Origin: Lachnospiraceae bacterium
GTDB taxonomy: Bacteria > Bacillota > Clostridia > Lachnospirales > Lachnospiraceae
DNA length: 33,873 nt
Direction of reading: 5' to 3'
Assembly: GCA_017555455.1 (NCBI GenBank)
Contig: JAFZGJ010000037.1
Coordinates: forward strand, 1-33,873
Within the stretch, counting starts at the first letter, position 1, and every line of letters starts with the position of its first letter. Of the stretch, positions 14,415-22,988 are shown piece by piece. Position numbers and translations under genes: made by a program. The notes beneath the pieces are model-generated. The model saw nothing but the letters and a program-made list of their open reading frames with translations. It was not told where the DNA came from and searched no databases.

Positions 14415-14724
14415 AAATGAGAAACTTTTAGAATGGAGTGCTAAAAATTATTCTGAACAGATAAAGAAAGATTTTTTTCAAGATAATAATAATACAAGTT
14501 ATTATGTCAAGAGAGATAATCTGCATTGTATCGAAGAGTATTCATGGAAAACGGTGTTAGAACTTAATCATAAATTGAATGAGGTTTGGGCAGAGAATTC
14601 CGTAATGATGGAAGTTCAAAAAACAGTTTTAGTAACTATTATGAAAGCGCATCAGGAAAAAAAGGAGACTAACAAGACTAGTATAGATGAGTATATTTTG
14701 CCTGAATATGTGTATGTCTTCTAG
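14401..14724 (+). CDS. Small uncharacterised protein after the carbamoyltransferase
   Basis: This 107-residue protein begins MNLTENEKLLEWSAKNYSEQ. ATG 14401 is chosen over 14380 because GGAG (14389-14392) lies 8 bases upstream. It overlaps the carbamoyltransferase stop, which suggests coupled translation. It looks helical and soluble, with no recognisable catalytic motif, signal peptide or membrane segment. It may be a small partner of the carbamoyltransferase or of the following enzymes. I do not recognise the family. A 72-base gap follows, without a clear terminator. Confidence 0.65.
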   Translation: MNLTENEKLLEWSAKNYSEQIKKDFFQDNNNTSYYVKRDNLHCIEEYSWKTVLELNHKLNEVWAENSVMMEVQKTVLVTIMKAHQEKKETNKTSIDEYILPEYVYVF

Positions 14725-14796
14725 TTAAAAGCGGTATAAGGATATGAGAATTTGATAAAAGATTAATTATTGCATTTATTGTTAGAAAGGAACACG

Positions 14797-15966
14797 ATGA
14801 ACAATATAGTTGAAACATTTCATTGTAGTGATTATAAAAAAATTTATAATGCATTGCAGGATGATGAATCTAGAAGAATTTATAAGAAAAGAATATTGTA
14901 TAGTTTTACAGGTGAGTATGAAAATGTTATAGATACATTTATTGATTTGTCTTTTGCGAGTATGCAGGAGAAAATTTTTTCTAAATTTTACAATAAATTA
15001 AATAAAACATTTCAAGAATTGGAGGATGAATTTATTGTCGAATTAGAAAAAGCCATGGGAACAAGAACAATTATTCTTTGTGGTGCAAAAGGAAAAAATG
15101 CAAGACATATGTATTCAAAATTATCAAATAAAAATGTTATATTGTGTGATAAAAATGAAGATGGACATACTTTTTTCAATTATCAGGAAATTGCTGAAAA
15201 ATGTAGCAATGCATTATGGGTAATACCATGTTATGAATATAAAGAGATTATAAATGAATTACTTGAACTAGGAATAAATAAACATGATATTGTTCACTTT
15301 GATGTATCGCATAGGCTAGAATGGAATCGCAAAATTATGGAATACGTTTGGTCTAAGGAAGAAGTAGAAAGTATTTGTAATTTGCAGGTTGATAGAAAGG
15401 AGTATTTTGATAAAAATATCATAAGTCCTGAAACGGGAGAAATATTTGTTGATTGTGGATTCTACGATGGAGAAACAAGTAGAAAGTTTGTAAAATGGTG
15501 TGATAATAATTACGAAAAGATTATAGCATTTGAAGCGGATGCTCGGCTATGTAAGACATATAAGAATGGCGTGAAAATAGAGAGATTAGAATTAATAAAT
15601 GCTGCATGTTGGGACAAGGATGAACAATTAACGTTTCATAGTTTAGAAAATACTTCAGAAATAGGATTTGTTGATGAAAATTTTAATGATGGAATTGTTG
15701 TTGAGGCAAGAACAATAGATGGAGTGCTTAAAGGCGAAAAGGCAACATTTATAAAGATGGATATAGAAGGATCGGAAATAAATGCTCTTAAGGGAGGAGC
15801 CAATACAATAAAGAAGTATCGACCTAGGTTGGCAATATCTGTATATCATAAACCGGAAGATATTATAGAAATTTTAAGCTATATATTAGAGTTATGTGAG
15901 GATTATAAGTTTTATTTGAGAGCATATGAATACAATGAAGCAGGAGTGGTTTTATATGCCATCTGA
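14797..15966 (+). CDS. FkbM-family methyltransferase with an internal Rossmann-like module
   Basis: The 389-residue protein starts at ATG 14797, with GAAAGGA 5 bases upstream; the longer frame from 14770 has no ribosome-binding site. Residues ~1-85 are helical. Residues ~88-165 are the shared module (IILCGAKGKNARHMY... LLELGINKHDIVHFD). The C-terminal part is a SAM-dependent FkbM methyltransferase with IFVDCGFYDGETSRKFV, IIAFEAD, and the characteristic FIKMDIEGSEINALKG followed by PRLAISVYHKPED. FkbM enzymes O-methylate sugars and related hydroxyls. It is one of three FkbM genes in the island, so several positions of the glycan may be methylated. Confidence 0.85.
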   Translation: MNNIVETFHCSDYKKIYNALQDDESRRIYKKRILYSFTGEYENVIDTFIDLSFASMQEKIFSKFYNKLNKTFQELEDEFIVELEKAMGTRTIILCGAKGKNARHMYSKLSNKNVILCDKNEDGHTFFNYQEIAEKCSNALWVIPCYEYKEIINELLELGINKHDIVHFDVSHRLEWNRKIMEYVWSKEEVESICNLQVDRKEYFDKNIISPETGEIFVDCGFYDGETSRKFVKWCDNNYEKIIAFEADARLCKTYKNGVKIERLELINAACWDKDEQLTFHSLENTSEIGFVDENFNDGIVVEARTIDGVLKGEKATFIKMDIEGSEINALKGGANTIKKYRPRLAISVYHKPEDIIEILSYILELCEDYKFYLRAYEYNEAGVVLYAI

Positions 15967-15988
15967 TTTTTAATGAAAGGTTATTGTT

Positions 15989-17050
15989 ATGAAAAATATT
16001 AACAGGTATTTGGCAAGTATTACGAAATGGGCTGAAGTAGATAGAAAATTATATTTCAAATCAGCATTTGATTATCCTGGAACATATTGTTATGATTTGA
16101 ATCAAAATCGGCTTTTTGTAATAGAAGAAAACAATAATAAAGAAGAATGGATATCATTTGCATACGGCGAAGCAGTTGCTGTAAAAAGCAAAGTGATATT
16201 TATACCACGCAATAATAGCTATATGTGTATATATGACACAAAATCGGGACGTATGAGCTATATGAAGAAGAAATATGATGAGAATTATTATTATGGTTTG
16301 GAGTATGGTAATAAAATTTTTATGGTTCCATCTGAGACAGATAATGTTGATAGAATTATGGCATATAATGATGAAAAAGATACAATAGAATATCCATTTG
16401 AAAACTTGAAATTTAAGGTGGGAATAAAAGGATATGGATGTATAAGTGGAAAAAATTTGTATTTACCAATAAAAAATAAAAAACAGGTCTTGAAAATAGA
16501 AATAGAAAACAATAGATTTCAATGTGTAGATGTAAATATTGGGGAGCTGGAAGTAGAGAGCATAACTTATCTTAAAGATTCATTCTATTTTGCAGGAAAT
16601 AAAGCTTATATTATAAAATGGGATGGAATGGAACAATGTAAGAGAATATCCTTTAAACTGGAAAATGAGAATGAACAAGTTGCTTTATATGGACGGGCTA
16701 ATTATTTTAATGGTGAATTGATTTTTGTTAATGGGGCTAAAGGTAGTATTTATAAATTAAATGTAGATACAGAAAAAGTTATAGAGAAGCAAGTTGTAGA
16801 CTTAAACGATGGAGAAACAGTTGGTTTCCAAAATTGTTGCGAAGATTTTTTCTATTTTGAAGTTGTTCCGAAAGATGTCAAAAAAAGAGTTCCATATGTA
16901 ATAGATAAAAATAATAATATAAATATTTTAGACAGTTTAATGTTGAATCAAGAAATGGATTTAATAAATTGCTATTCAAGAATTAATTATGAATATTCTA
17001 AATATGCTTTAAAGCATTTTATAAGTAAATTAAGGAGAAAAGATGAATAA
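15989..17050 (+). CDS. Beta-propeller-like repeat protein, function unknown
   Basis: The 353-residue protein has about seven repeats of ~40 residues. Each has a 'g..iyf.p.....iy.yd' pattern, for example AVKSKVIFIPRNNSYMCIYD, YGNKIFMVPSETDNVDRIMAY, SGKNLYLPIKNKKQVLKIEI, and NGELIFVNGAKGSIYKLNV. This suggests a seven-bladed propeller. There is no signal peptide or membrane segment, so it is probably cytoplasmic, where propellers usually scaffold proteins or bind ligands. It lies 22 bases after the FkbM gene and overlaps the radical-SAM-like gene by 8 bases, so it is probably co-translated with it. A binding platform for the modifying enzymes or for flagellin is conceivable but not shown. Confidence 0.6.
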   Translation: MKNINRYLASITKWAEVDRKLYFKSAFDYPGTYCYDLNQNRLFVIEENNNKEEWISFAYGEAVAVKSKVIFIPRNNSYMCIYDTKSGRMSYMKKKYDENYYYGLEYGNKIFMVPSETDNVDRIMAYNDEKDTIEYPFENLKFKVGIKGYGCISGKNLYLPIKNKKQVLKIEIENNRFQCVDVNIGELEVESITYLKDSFYFAGNKAYIIKWDGMEQCKRISFKLENENEQVALYGRANYFNGELIFVNGAKGSIYKLNVDTEKVIEKQVVDLNDGETVGFQNCCEDFFYFEVVPKDVKKRVPYVIDKNNNINILDSLMLNQEMDLINCYSRINYEYSKYALKHFISKLRRKDE

Positions 17051-18146
17051 TAATACATTGTATATATATGGTGCTGGTGCTGCTGGAATAAAATTTAAAA
17101 ATAATTTTCAAGATATAGTTTGTAAGTATAATTGTGTGCAATTTTTAGATCAGGACAAGAGTAAAATAGGACAGATAATCGATGGGGTTAAGGTAATATC
17201 ACCAGAAGATGCGAAGGAAGGAGATATTATCATTACAAATTTTGATTTTTTTTCAGTATATCTTAGATATTGGAATAAGGATAAAATAAGTATTTTAGGA
17301 ATTTATATTCAAGAAAATAATGAAATATACGATTATAAAACAGCGTGTTTAATTCGGAAAACTACCTTTTATAATGAATTTGCATTGAAATACTACAAAG
17401 ATGCAAATAAAATTATAGAATCAAATATAAACAGATATAAAAATTCCAGAAAGCTTTATGAAGCAATTGGTACTATTCACATAGAGTTATCTAATATATG
17501 TAATTATTCAAGTATACATAAAAAGTGTCCTCTTAATCGTGAACAAGAAAAAGTAATTATGTCGATTAAAAAAATAAAGAAAATTATTAATGAATTAGAA
17601 TTAGTAAATTATGACGGAGTAATAGGATTTTATATCTATAATGAGCCACTGATTGATCCACGCTTATTTTATATTATGGAAATGGTAAAAAATAAGTTAC
17701 CCAAGTGTAGAATAGAGTTAACAACCAATGCGTTTTATTTTAATCAGACTATGCTAAATGAATTATTTGAATATGGATGTAATAGGTTAACTGTTAGTGC
17801 ATATGGATATAAAGAATTTGAGAGGTTGATTTCCTATGAAATAGAAGCACCATATGTTGTCTATTATTCTTCGTTTGATGATAGATTGAATCAATATAGA
17901 GAAACTGAAATCGCGATAAAAAATAAGCAATGTAGTAGTTTTATCAATTTTGTAGGAATATCTTGTACGGGAGATTTGTACTTATGTTGTATGGATTATG
18001 AAAAAAGATTTAAACTGGGAAATGTATTTGAAAGCAATTTGAAAGAACTTCTAAACGGTGAAAATATTAAATATTATACAGATAATTTAATAGAGGGCAA
18101 TAGAAATATTTGTAACTTATGCAAAAATTGTGAAATGGAATTTTAG
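17043..18146 (+). CDS. Radical-SAM-like protein with a non-canonical cysteine motif, N-terminal Rossmann-like module
   Basis: The 367-residue protein has the shared module at residues ~1-95 (LYIYGAGAAGIKFKNNF, VQFLDQDKSKIG, GVKVISPEDA) and then a radical-SAM-like barrel. The usual CX3CX2C cluster motif is replaced by ELSNICNYSSIHKKCPLNRE (Cys153 and Cys162 only; the middle cysteine is missing and a His is present). It has a following FYIYNEPLIDP strand, LTTNAFYF, and a cysteine-rich SPASM-like tail (GISCTGDLYLCCMDYE, ICNLCKNCEMEF). It either holds an unusual cluster or has lost radical chemistry. It may pair with the canonical radical SAM enzyme encoded next. Confidence 0.72.
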   Translation: MNNNTLYIYGAGAAGIKFKNNFQDIVCKYNCVQFLDQDKSKIGQIIDGVKVISPEDAKEGDIIITNFDFFSVYLRYWNKDKISILGIYIQENNEIYDYKTACLIRKTTFYNEFALKYYKDANKIIESNINRYKNSRKLYEAIGTIHIELSNICNYSSIHKKCPLNREQEKVIMSIKKIKKIINELELVNYDGVIGFYIYNEPLIDPRLFYIMEMVKNKLPKCRIELTTNAFYFNQTMLNELFEYGCNRLTVSAYGYKEFERLISYEIEAPYVVYYSSFDDRLNQYRETEIAIKNKQCSSFINFVGISCTGDLYLCCMDYEKRFKLGNVFESNLKELLNGENIKYYTDNLIEGNRNICNLCKNCEMEF

Positions 18147-18166
18147 GATAGAGAAGGTATAGAGAA

Positions 18167-19309
18167 ATGTTAGGGCGAATACTACAGGCTAAAAAAAATG
18201 GTAAATATATAGTTATTGTTGGTTGTTCTGCATCAGGGAATAAACTTGCTAAAAATATAAAAGAAATATATGAAGACGTTAGAATTCTTTTCGCAGATAA
18301 CGATGCAAATAAACAACAGTATGGAAATGGAGGTTATCGAGTAATTGATGTTAATGAGATACTGCAAATAGAGTATGAGTGTTGTATTATTGCGAGCGTT
18401 CATTTTTTTAAAGAATTATTAGAGCAAATGTACGAATTAGGAATTGCAGGGGAAGATATATATTATACAGAAGAGGTTGAGAAGAAAAAAGATACGTGGT
18501 TGAGAAAAAGTTTCCCACAAAAAGAGCTTATATTTGTAATGGATTTGGCGGAACATTGTAATCTTAATTGTCAAAACTGTGATCATTTTTCACCTTTGGC
18601 AGAAGAAAAATTTGCTGATATTAATAAATTCGAGTCTGATATACAAAGAATGGCAGAATTGTTTGGTGATGAATCGTATAGTATTTCAGAAATTTATTTA
18701 GAAGGTGGAGAACCATTATTAAATAAAGATGTGGCAAAATTTGTGAAGATTGCGGGTGAAAATTTACCAAGGACAAGGATTAATATATTTACTAATGGTA
18801 TTCTTATTCCCAAACAAGAGCAAAATTTTTGGGATATTTGTAGGGAATACAAGGTGAGATTAATGGTGACAAAGTATCCAATTAACTTTGATTATAATAA
18901 AGTAAAAGAAATATGTATAAATAATGGAGTAGAAGTTTTATTTACGGAAAACGGAAATGAAGTAAAAACATCTATGTATAAACCTTTAGATTTAAGTGGA
19001 AATCAGGATAAATATATTAGCTACAAGGAATGCTACATGGGAAATGGTTTCTGTAATATGGTAAAAAATGGTAAATTGTATCCTTGTACCTTGGTTCCGA
19101 ATTTTGAGACTTTTAATGCATATTATAATCAAAATTTACAAGTTTGCGAAAAAGATTATATTGATATTTTTAAAGCAAAATCTGCTGAGGAAATCATGGA
19201 CTTTTTAACCAATCCTATTCCCGCTTGTCGTTATTGCCAACCACGAAAGTGGAAAAACGGATTAACATGGAAAACTACAACGTATAATATGCGAGAATGG
19301 GCAGATTGA
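18167..19309 (+). CDS. Radical SAM enzyme with an N-terminal Rossmann-like module
   Basis: The 380-residue protein has the shared module at residues ~10-105 (YIVIVGCSASGNKLAKNI... ADNDANKQQYGNGGYRVI). A radical SAM domain follows with canonical Cys131, Cys135 and Cys138 in EHCNLNCQNCDHFSPLA, then SEIYLEGGEPLLNKDV (GGE SAM-binding motif) and INIFTNGILIP. A C-terminal cysteine set (YKECYMGNGFCNM, LYPCTLVP, ACRYCQPRKW) is SPASM-like and may hold an extra iron-sulfur cluster. Such enzymes perform radical epimerisation, dehydration or peptide and sugar modification. In this setting, sugar or flagellin side-chain chemistry is plausible. The substrate is unknown. The adjacent divergent radical-SAM-like protein may be its partner. 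Confidence 0.88.
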   Translation: MLGRILQAKKNGKYIVIVGCSASGNKLAKNIKEIYEDVRILFADNDANKQQYGNGGYRVIDVNEILQIEYECCIIASVHFFKELLEQMYELGIAGEDIYYTEEVEKKKDTWLRKSFPQKELIFVMDLAEHCNLNCQNCDHFSPLAEEKFADINKFESDIQRMAELFGDESYSISEIYLEGGEPLLNKDVAKFVKIAGENLPRTRINIFTNGILIPKQEQNFWDICREYKVRLMVTKYPINFDYNKVKEICINNGVEVLFTENGNEVKTSMYKPLDLSGNQDKYISYKECYMGNGFCNMVKNGKLYPCTLVPNFETFNAYYNQNLQVCEKDYIDIFKAKSAEEIMDFLTNPIPACRYCQPRKWKNGLTWKTTTYNMREWAD

Positions 19310-19351
19310 TTAAAGTATAAAGATATTTTGAAAGAAAGGTGTTGTTAAAAT

Positions 19352-20512
19352 ATGGTAGAGAGATCATTAAAAAATATAGCAAAAAAAATAACTGATAACA
19401 AAAAAGTTGTTATTGTAGGATGTGGGTATGCAGGAAAAGAATTATATAAGTATCTCAAACTGATGGGAAAAAATATTAGTTGTTTTTTTGATAATAATCA
19501 AGGTTTAAAAGAAAAAACTTATGATGGAAAAGAAATTTTTAAACCATATAAACTAGAAGAAGATAGTTTATATATTATAACTATTGCTGATTCTTTAATA
19601 CGAAAAGAGATACTAAAACAGTTATTAGGTCTTGGAATTTCAGAATCTCAAATTGAAATCTATTATATGTCAAGAGATAATGATTTTTGGAGTCAATTAG
19701 ATTCTAAATATTATGGGGAAGAACTTAAACAGGTATATTTAGAAGGATTTGGATGGGATTTGGATATTGAAAATCCTAAAACCTATAACGAAAAAGTTTG
19801 TGTTGATAAAGTATATGATATAAATCAAAAAAAAATACAACTTACAGATAAATATTTAGTTAAAGATTGGGTAAAAGAAAAAATCGGAAAGAAATATGTA
19901 ACTAAATTATATGGTGTTTGGGATAATGCTGAGGAAATAGATTTTGAGGTATTGCCGAATAGTTTTGTGTTAAAAACAAACCACGCTTCAGGCTGTAATA
20001 TTGTTGTTAAGGATAAAAATACAATAGATAGAGAAAAGATTTGTAAACAGCTTAATGATTGGTTAAAGATAAAATATGGATTTAATTTTTTAGAATTGCA
20101 TTATAATTATATTGAACCTAAGATAATTTGCGAAGAATATTTAGAGGGTGTAGCGGATAATATTTATGATTATAATATATATTGTTTTCAAGGGGAGCCA
20201 AAATATATTTGGTGTATAAAAGGGAGTCATAAGCCGGAATGTAAGGCTTCATTCTATGATACTGAATGGAATAAATTACCTTTTAGCTATGGTTATCCTG
20301 AAGATGAAGAATTAGCACCAAAACCAAAACAATTAGCGGAAATGCTTGAATTAAGTAAAATTCTTTGTGAAGGATTTAAACATGTCCGTGTAGACTGGTA
20401 TAATATGCCTGATGGAAGAGTTCTTTTTGGAGAAATGACCTTTACGACTTGGGGAGGAACTATGAAATTTGTGCCAGATGAGTATGACAAAATTTGGGGA
20501 GACTTAATTTAA
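19352..20512 (+). CDS. TupA-type ATP-grasp protein with an N-terminal Rossmann-like module
   Basis: The 386-residue protein has the shared module at residues ~15-110 (KVVIVGCGYAGKELYKYL, SCFFDNNQGLKEKTYDG), then an ATP-grasp domain of the TupA type. Features are NPKTYNEKVCVDK, LTDKYLVKDWV, NSFVLKTNHASGCNIVV, ICEEYLEG and the C-terminal HVRVDWYNMPDGRVLFGEMTF, where the metal-binding acidic residues lie. TupA-like enzymes are linked to teichuronopeptide synthesis and are thought to ligate amino acids or peptides to carboxylated sugars. Here it could attach an amino acid to a sugar of the glycan. An A9 run at 19827-19835 lies in the coding region. It is collinear with its neighbours. Confidence 0.87.
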   Translation: MVERSLKNIAKKITDNKKVVIVGCGYAGKELYKYLKLMGKNISCFFDNNQGLKEKTYDGKEIFKPYKLEEDSLYIITIADSLIRKEILKQLLGLGISESQIEIYYMSRDNDFWSQLDSKYYGEELKQVYLEGFGWDLDIENPKTYNEKVCVDKVYDINQKKIQLTDKYLVKDWVKEKIGKKYVTKLYGVWDNAEEIDFEVLPNSFVLKTNHASGCNIVVKDKNTIDREKICKQLNDWLKIKYGFNFLELHYNYIEPKIICEEYLEGVADNIYDYNIYCFQGEPKYIWCIKGSHKPECKASFYDTEWNKLPFSYGYPEDEELAPKPKQLAEMLELSKILCEGFKHVRVDWYNMPDGRVLFGEMTFTTWGGTMKFVPDEYDKIWGDLI

Positions 20513-20538
20513 AGTATATTAATATGGAGAACATTTAA

Positions 20539-21774
20539 ATGAAGATAGGGACAGCCGTATTTACATACAATAGAAGCAAACATACTGAGCAAGTATTAAA
20601 TGAATTAAGTAAAAACACTATATTACCTGAAAAATTATTTTTATTTCAAGATGGGCTAAAGAATGAAAACGACAAGGTTGAATGGGAAAAGGTAAAAGAA
20701 ATAATAAGAGGTGTTAATTGGTGTGAAACAGAAGTAATAGAAGCGAATCAGAATAAGGGTTTGGCTAATTCTATTGTTGATGGAGTAAATTATGTATTTG
20801 AGGATTATGAAGCTATTATTGTGTTAGAAGATGACTGTGTACCTCATCCGCAATTTATGGAATACATGGTACAAAGTTTGAATCAGTATGCTAAAAATTT
20901 AGAGGTATACTGCATTAATGCTTATGGTTGGCCGGTAGAAGCAAAGGAAAATGGAACAGATGCCTATTTTTGTGGACGTGCAGGCTCCTGGGGATGGGGG
21001 ACATGGAAAGAATGTTGGGCTGAATATGAAAGAGAGTATACATTAATAGGAAAAATAAAGAAAGACAGAAAAGCTAATGAACGTTTTCATATATGGGGAC
21101 AAGATTTAGAAAGTTATGTATTAGGTAATGTGAAAGGAAATTGTAATTCATGGGCAACTTTTTTTGCATTAAAGATAATTGAAAAGGATGGATTATGTTT
21201 AACACCATATAATTCGTTTGTTTATAACATTGGATTAGATGGTACGGGTGTACACTGCGGAGCATTACCTTATGAGCAGCGTTCGCGTTCAAAGGATGAA
21301 CTACTTCCGATAAAACTACCATCAAAAGTAGAATTAGTAGCAGACTATCAGAAGACATATGAAGGTTGGTTTAGTTGGACACCTATAGAAAAAAAATTGG
21401 AATGTTACAATGGTGTTATGGAACAATGGATAAAGATGTTGGTACAGGGATATTCTATAGAAAGTTATTTATTAAAAAAGCAGATTAATAAAATAGCGGT
21501 GTGGGGAAGAGGAAAATTATTTAATTTATTGTATGAGCAATTATCATGTGTGAAGATAGAGGCGATAATTGAAAGCTATATGACAGATAAATGTTATAAG
21601 GATATTCCTATAATAAGTAGTTATGAAATTACAGATGATATACAATTAATAATTATAATTCCAATTTATGATATAAATCAAATAAGAAATAAAGTACAGA
21701 ATTATAAAAATATACAAGTATTAGGTATTGATGAATTAATTAGTAATGTGAATAAAGAAGCAGAATTATATTAG
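20539..21774 (+). CDS. Glycosyltransferase (GT2/GNT-I-like) with a C-terminal Rossmann-like module
   Basis: The 411-residue protein has an N-terminal GT-A domain: IGTAVFTYNRSKHTEQVLNE, IEANQNKGLANSI and the DxD-containing VLEDDCVPHPQF (residues ~94-105), then CGRAGSWGWGTWKECW and a late DGTGVHCG that may complete the active site. Residues ~315-405 carry the shared module at the C-terminus (KIAVWGRGKLFNLLYEQL). It is predicted to transfer a sugar from a nucleotide donor in the cytoplasm. GGAG precedes the ATG by about 9 bases, and the gene follows the ATP-grasp gene by 26 bases. Donor and acceptor are unknown. Confidence 0.85.
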   Translation: MKIGTAVFTYNRSKHTEQVLNELSKNTILPEKLFLFQDGLKNENDKVEWEKVKEIIRGVNWCETEVIEANQNKGLANSIVDGVNYVFEDYEAIIVLEDDCVPHPQFMEYMVQSLNQYAKNLEVYCINAYGWPVEAKENGTDAYFCGRAGSWGWGTWKECWAEYEREYTLIGKIKKDRKANERFHIWGQDLESYVLGNVKGNCNSWATFFALKIIEKDGLCLTPYNSFVYNIGLDGTGVHCGALPYEQRSRSKDELLPIKLPSKVELVADYQKTYEGWFSWTPIEKKLECYNGVMEQWIKMLVQGYSIESYLLKKQINKIAVWGRGKLFNLLYEQLSCVKIEAIIESYMTDKCYKDIPIISSYEITDDIQLIIIIPIYDINQIRNKVQNYKNIQVLGIDELISNVNKEAELY

Positions 21775-21806
21775 TAAAATAATTAGTAGAAAAGAGACTT
21801 TGTTAT

Positions 21807-22955
21807 ATGAAAAATAAATCTGTAGCAATTGTTGTTCCGATACATAAGAATCAGCTAAATGAATTAGAAAAAATTTCTATAGACAGATTAGTTAATGTAT
21901 TTGATAACTATGATATATTTTTTGCTGTACCGGAATCGACAAGACTTCGATTACCTGAAGGTATTTATATTGAAAAATTTGAGAGTAAATTTTTTGAAAG
22001 TTTGAATACATACAGTAAATTAATGTTATCGAAAAATTTTTATGAAAGATTTTTACAATATACGTATATTTTAATATATCAACCAGATGCATTTGTATTT
22101 TCAAATAATTTAGAATATTTTTGTAAGCTCGATTATGATTATATAGGAGCACCTTGGTTATGGGGAGAATATAAATTTTTGGATACGGACCATACAGCAT
22201 GGTATGTAGGAAACGGAGGATTATCACTTAGAAAAACTGAAAAATTCTTAAAAATGATAGATGATCAAAAAGAATTGATAGAACGTAATATAGATGCGGA
22301 AGATGTATTTTTAGCTACGATGGCTAATGAGGATTTTAGAATAGCACCGATAGATATTGCATTACAGTTTTCTTTTGAGACAAGGGTAAGGGAGTGTTTT
22401 AAAAGAAATGAGAACAAGTTACCGTTTGGGTGTCATGCGTGGGAGAAGTATGATTTAGAATTTTGGAAACCATATATAGAAGCATATGGATATACTATTC
22501 CACCAAGGTACATTAGATGTGGACAAAAGGATTTTTCAGAAGAATTTATAAAAGGTTTGGAAAGAACAAAAGAAAGAATATATTATTGGGAAAATCAGTT
22601 CAATAAGAACGATTTTAAGAATAATTTTAAGAATTTGTATTCTTCAAAAAGTGATGTATATATTATATGGGGAGCTGGTTATTGGGGAAATTTAGTATAT
22701 CGGTTATTATCAAGTGTAGGATTTAAAATAAAATATATAATTGATAATAACAAAGGATTATCCCGTGAAAAGTTGGATGGAAATTCAATAATAACATTTA
22801 ATGAATATAAACAATTAAGTAGACAAGAGAATATGGTAATTGCAATATGGGAAAAAGATAGTGAGATTGAACAACAATTAAAAAATATTGGATATAAATA
22901 TAAAATGGATTATATTTGGGTAAAAGACCTAAAAGAAGTTATAGAGTATTTGTAA
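21807..22955 (+). CDS. DUF5672-type putative glycosyltransferase with a C-terminal Rossmann-like module
   Basis: The 382-residue protein matches the DUF5672 pattern: VAIVVPIHKNQLNELEKISI, then YILIYQPDAFVF (acidic metal-site-like QPDAF), LDYDYIGAPW, VGNGGLSLRKTEKFL, AEDVFLATM and FGCHAWEKYD. DUF5672 proteins are regarded as likely glycosyltransferases but are poorly characterised. Residues ~285-378 are the shared module (VYIIWGAGYWGNLVYRLL, IKYIIDNNKGLSREKLDG). The ribosome-binding site is weak. Its gene structure, with the catalytic domain first and the module second, is the same as in its neighbour at 20539. Confidence 0.8.
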   Translation: MKNKSVAIVVPIHKNQLNELEKISIDRLVNVFDNYDIFFAVPESTRLRLPEGIYIEKFESKFFESLNTYSKLMLSKNFYERFLQYTYILIYQPDAFVFSNNLEYFCKLDYDYIGAPWLWGEYKFLDTDHTAWYVGNGGLSLRKTEKFLKMIDDQKELIERNIDAEDVFLATMANEDFRIAPIDIALQFSFETRVRECFKRNENKLPFGCHAWEKYDLEFWKPYIEAYGYTIPPRYIRCGQKDFSEEFIKGLERTKERIYYWENQFNKNDFKNNFKNLYSSKSDVYIIWGAGYWGNLVYRLLSSVGFKIKYIIDNNKGLSREKLDGNSIITFNEYKQLSRQENMVIAIWEKDSEIEQQLKNIGYKYKMDYIWVKDLKEVIEYL

Positions 22956-22988
22956 TAATAATGGTATTTCTATGAGGATTAAAGGTTC

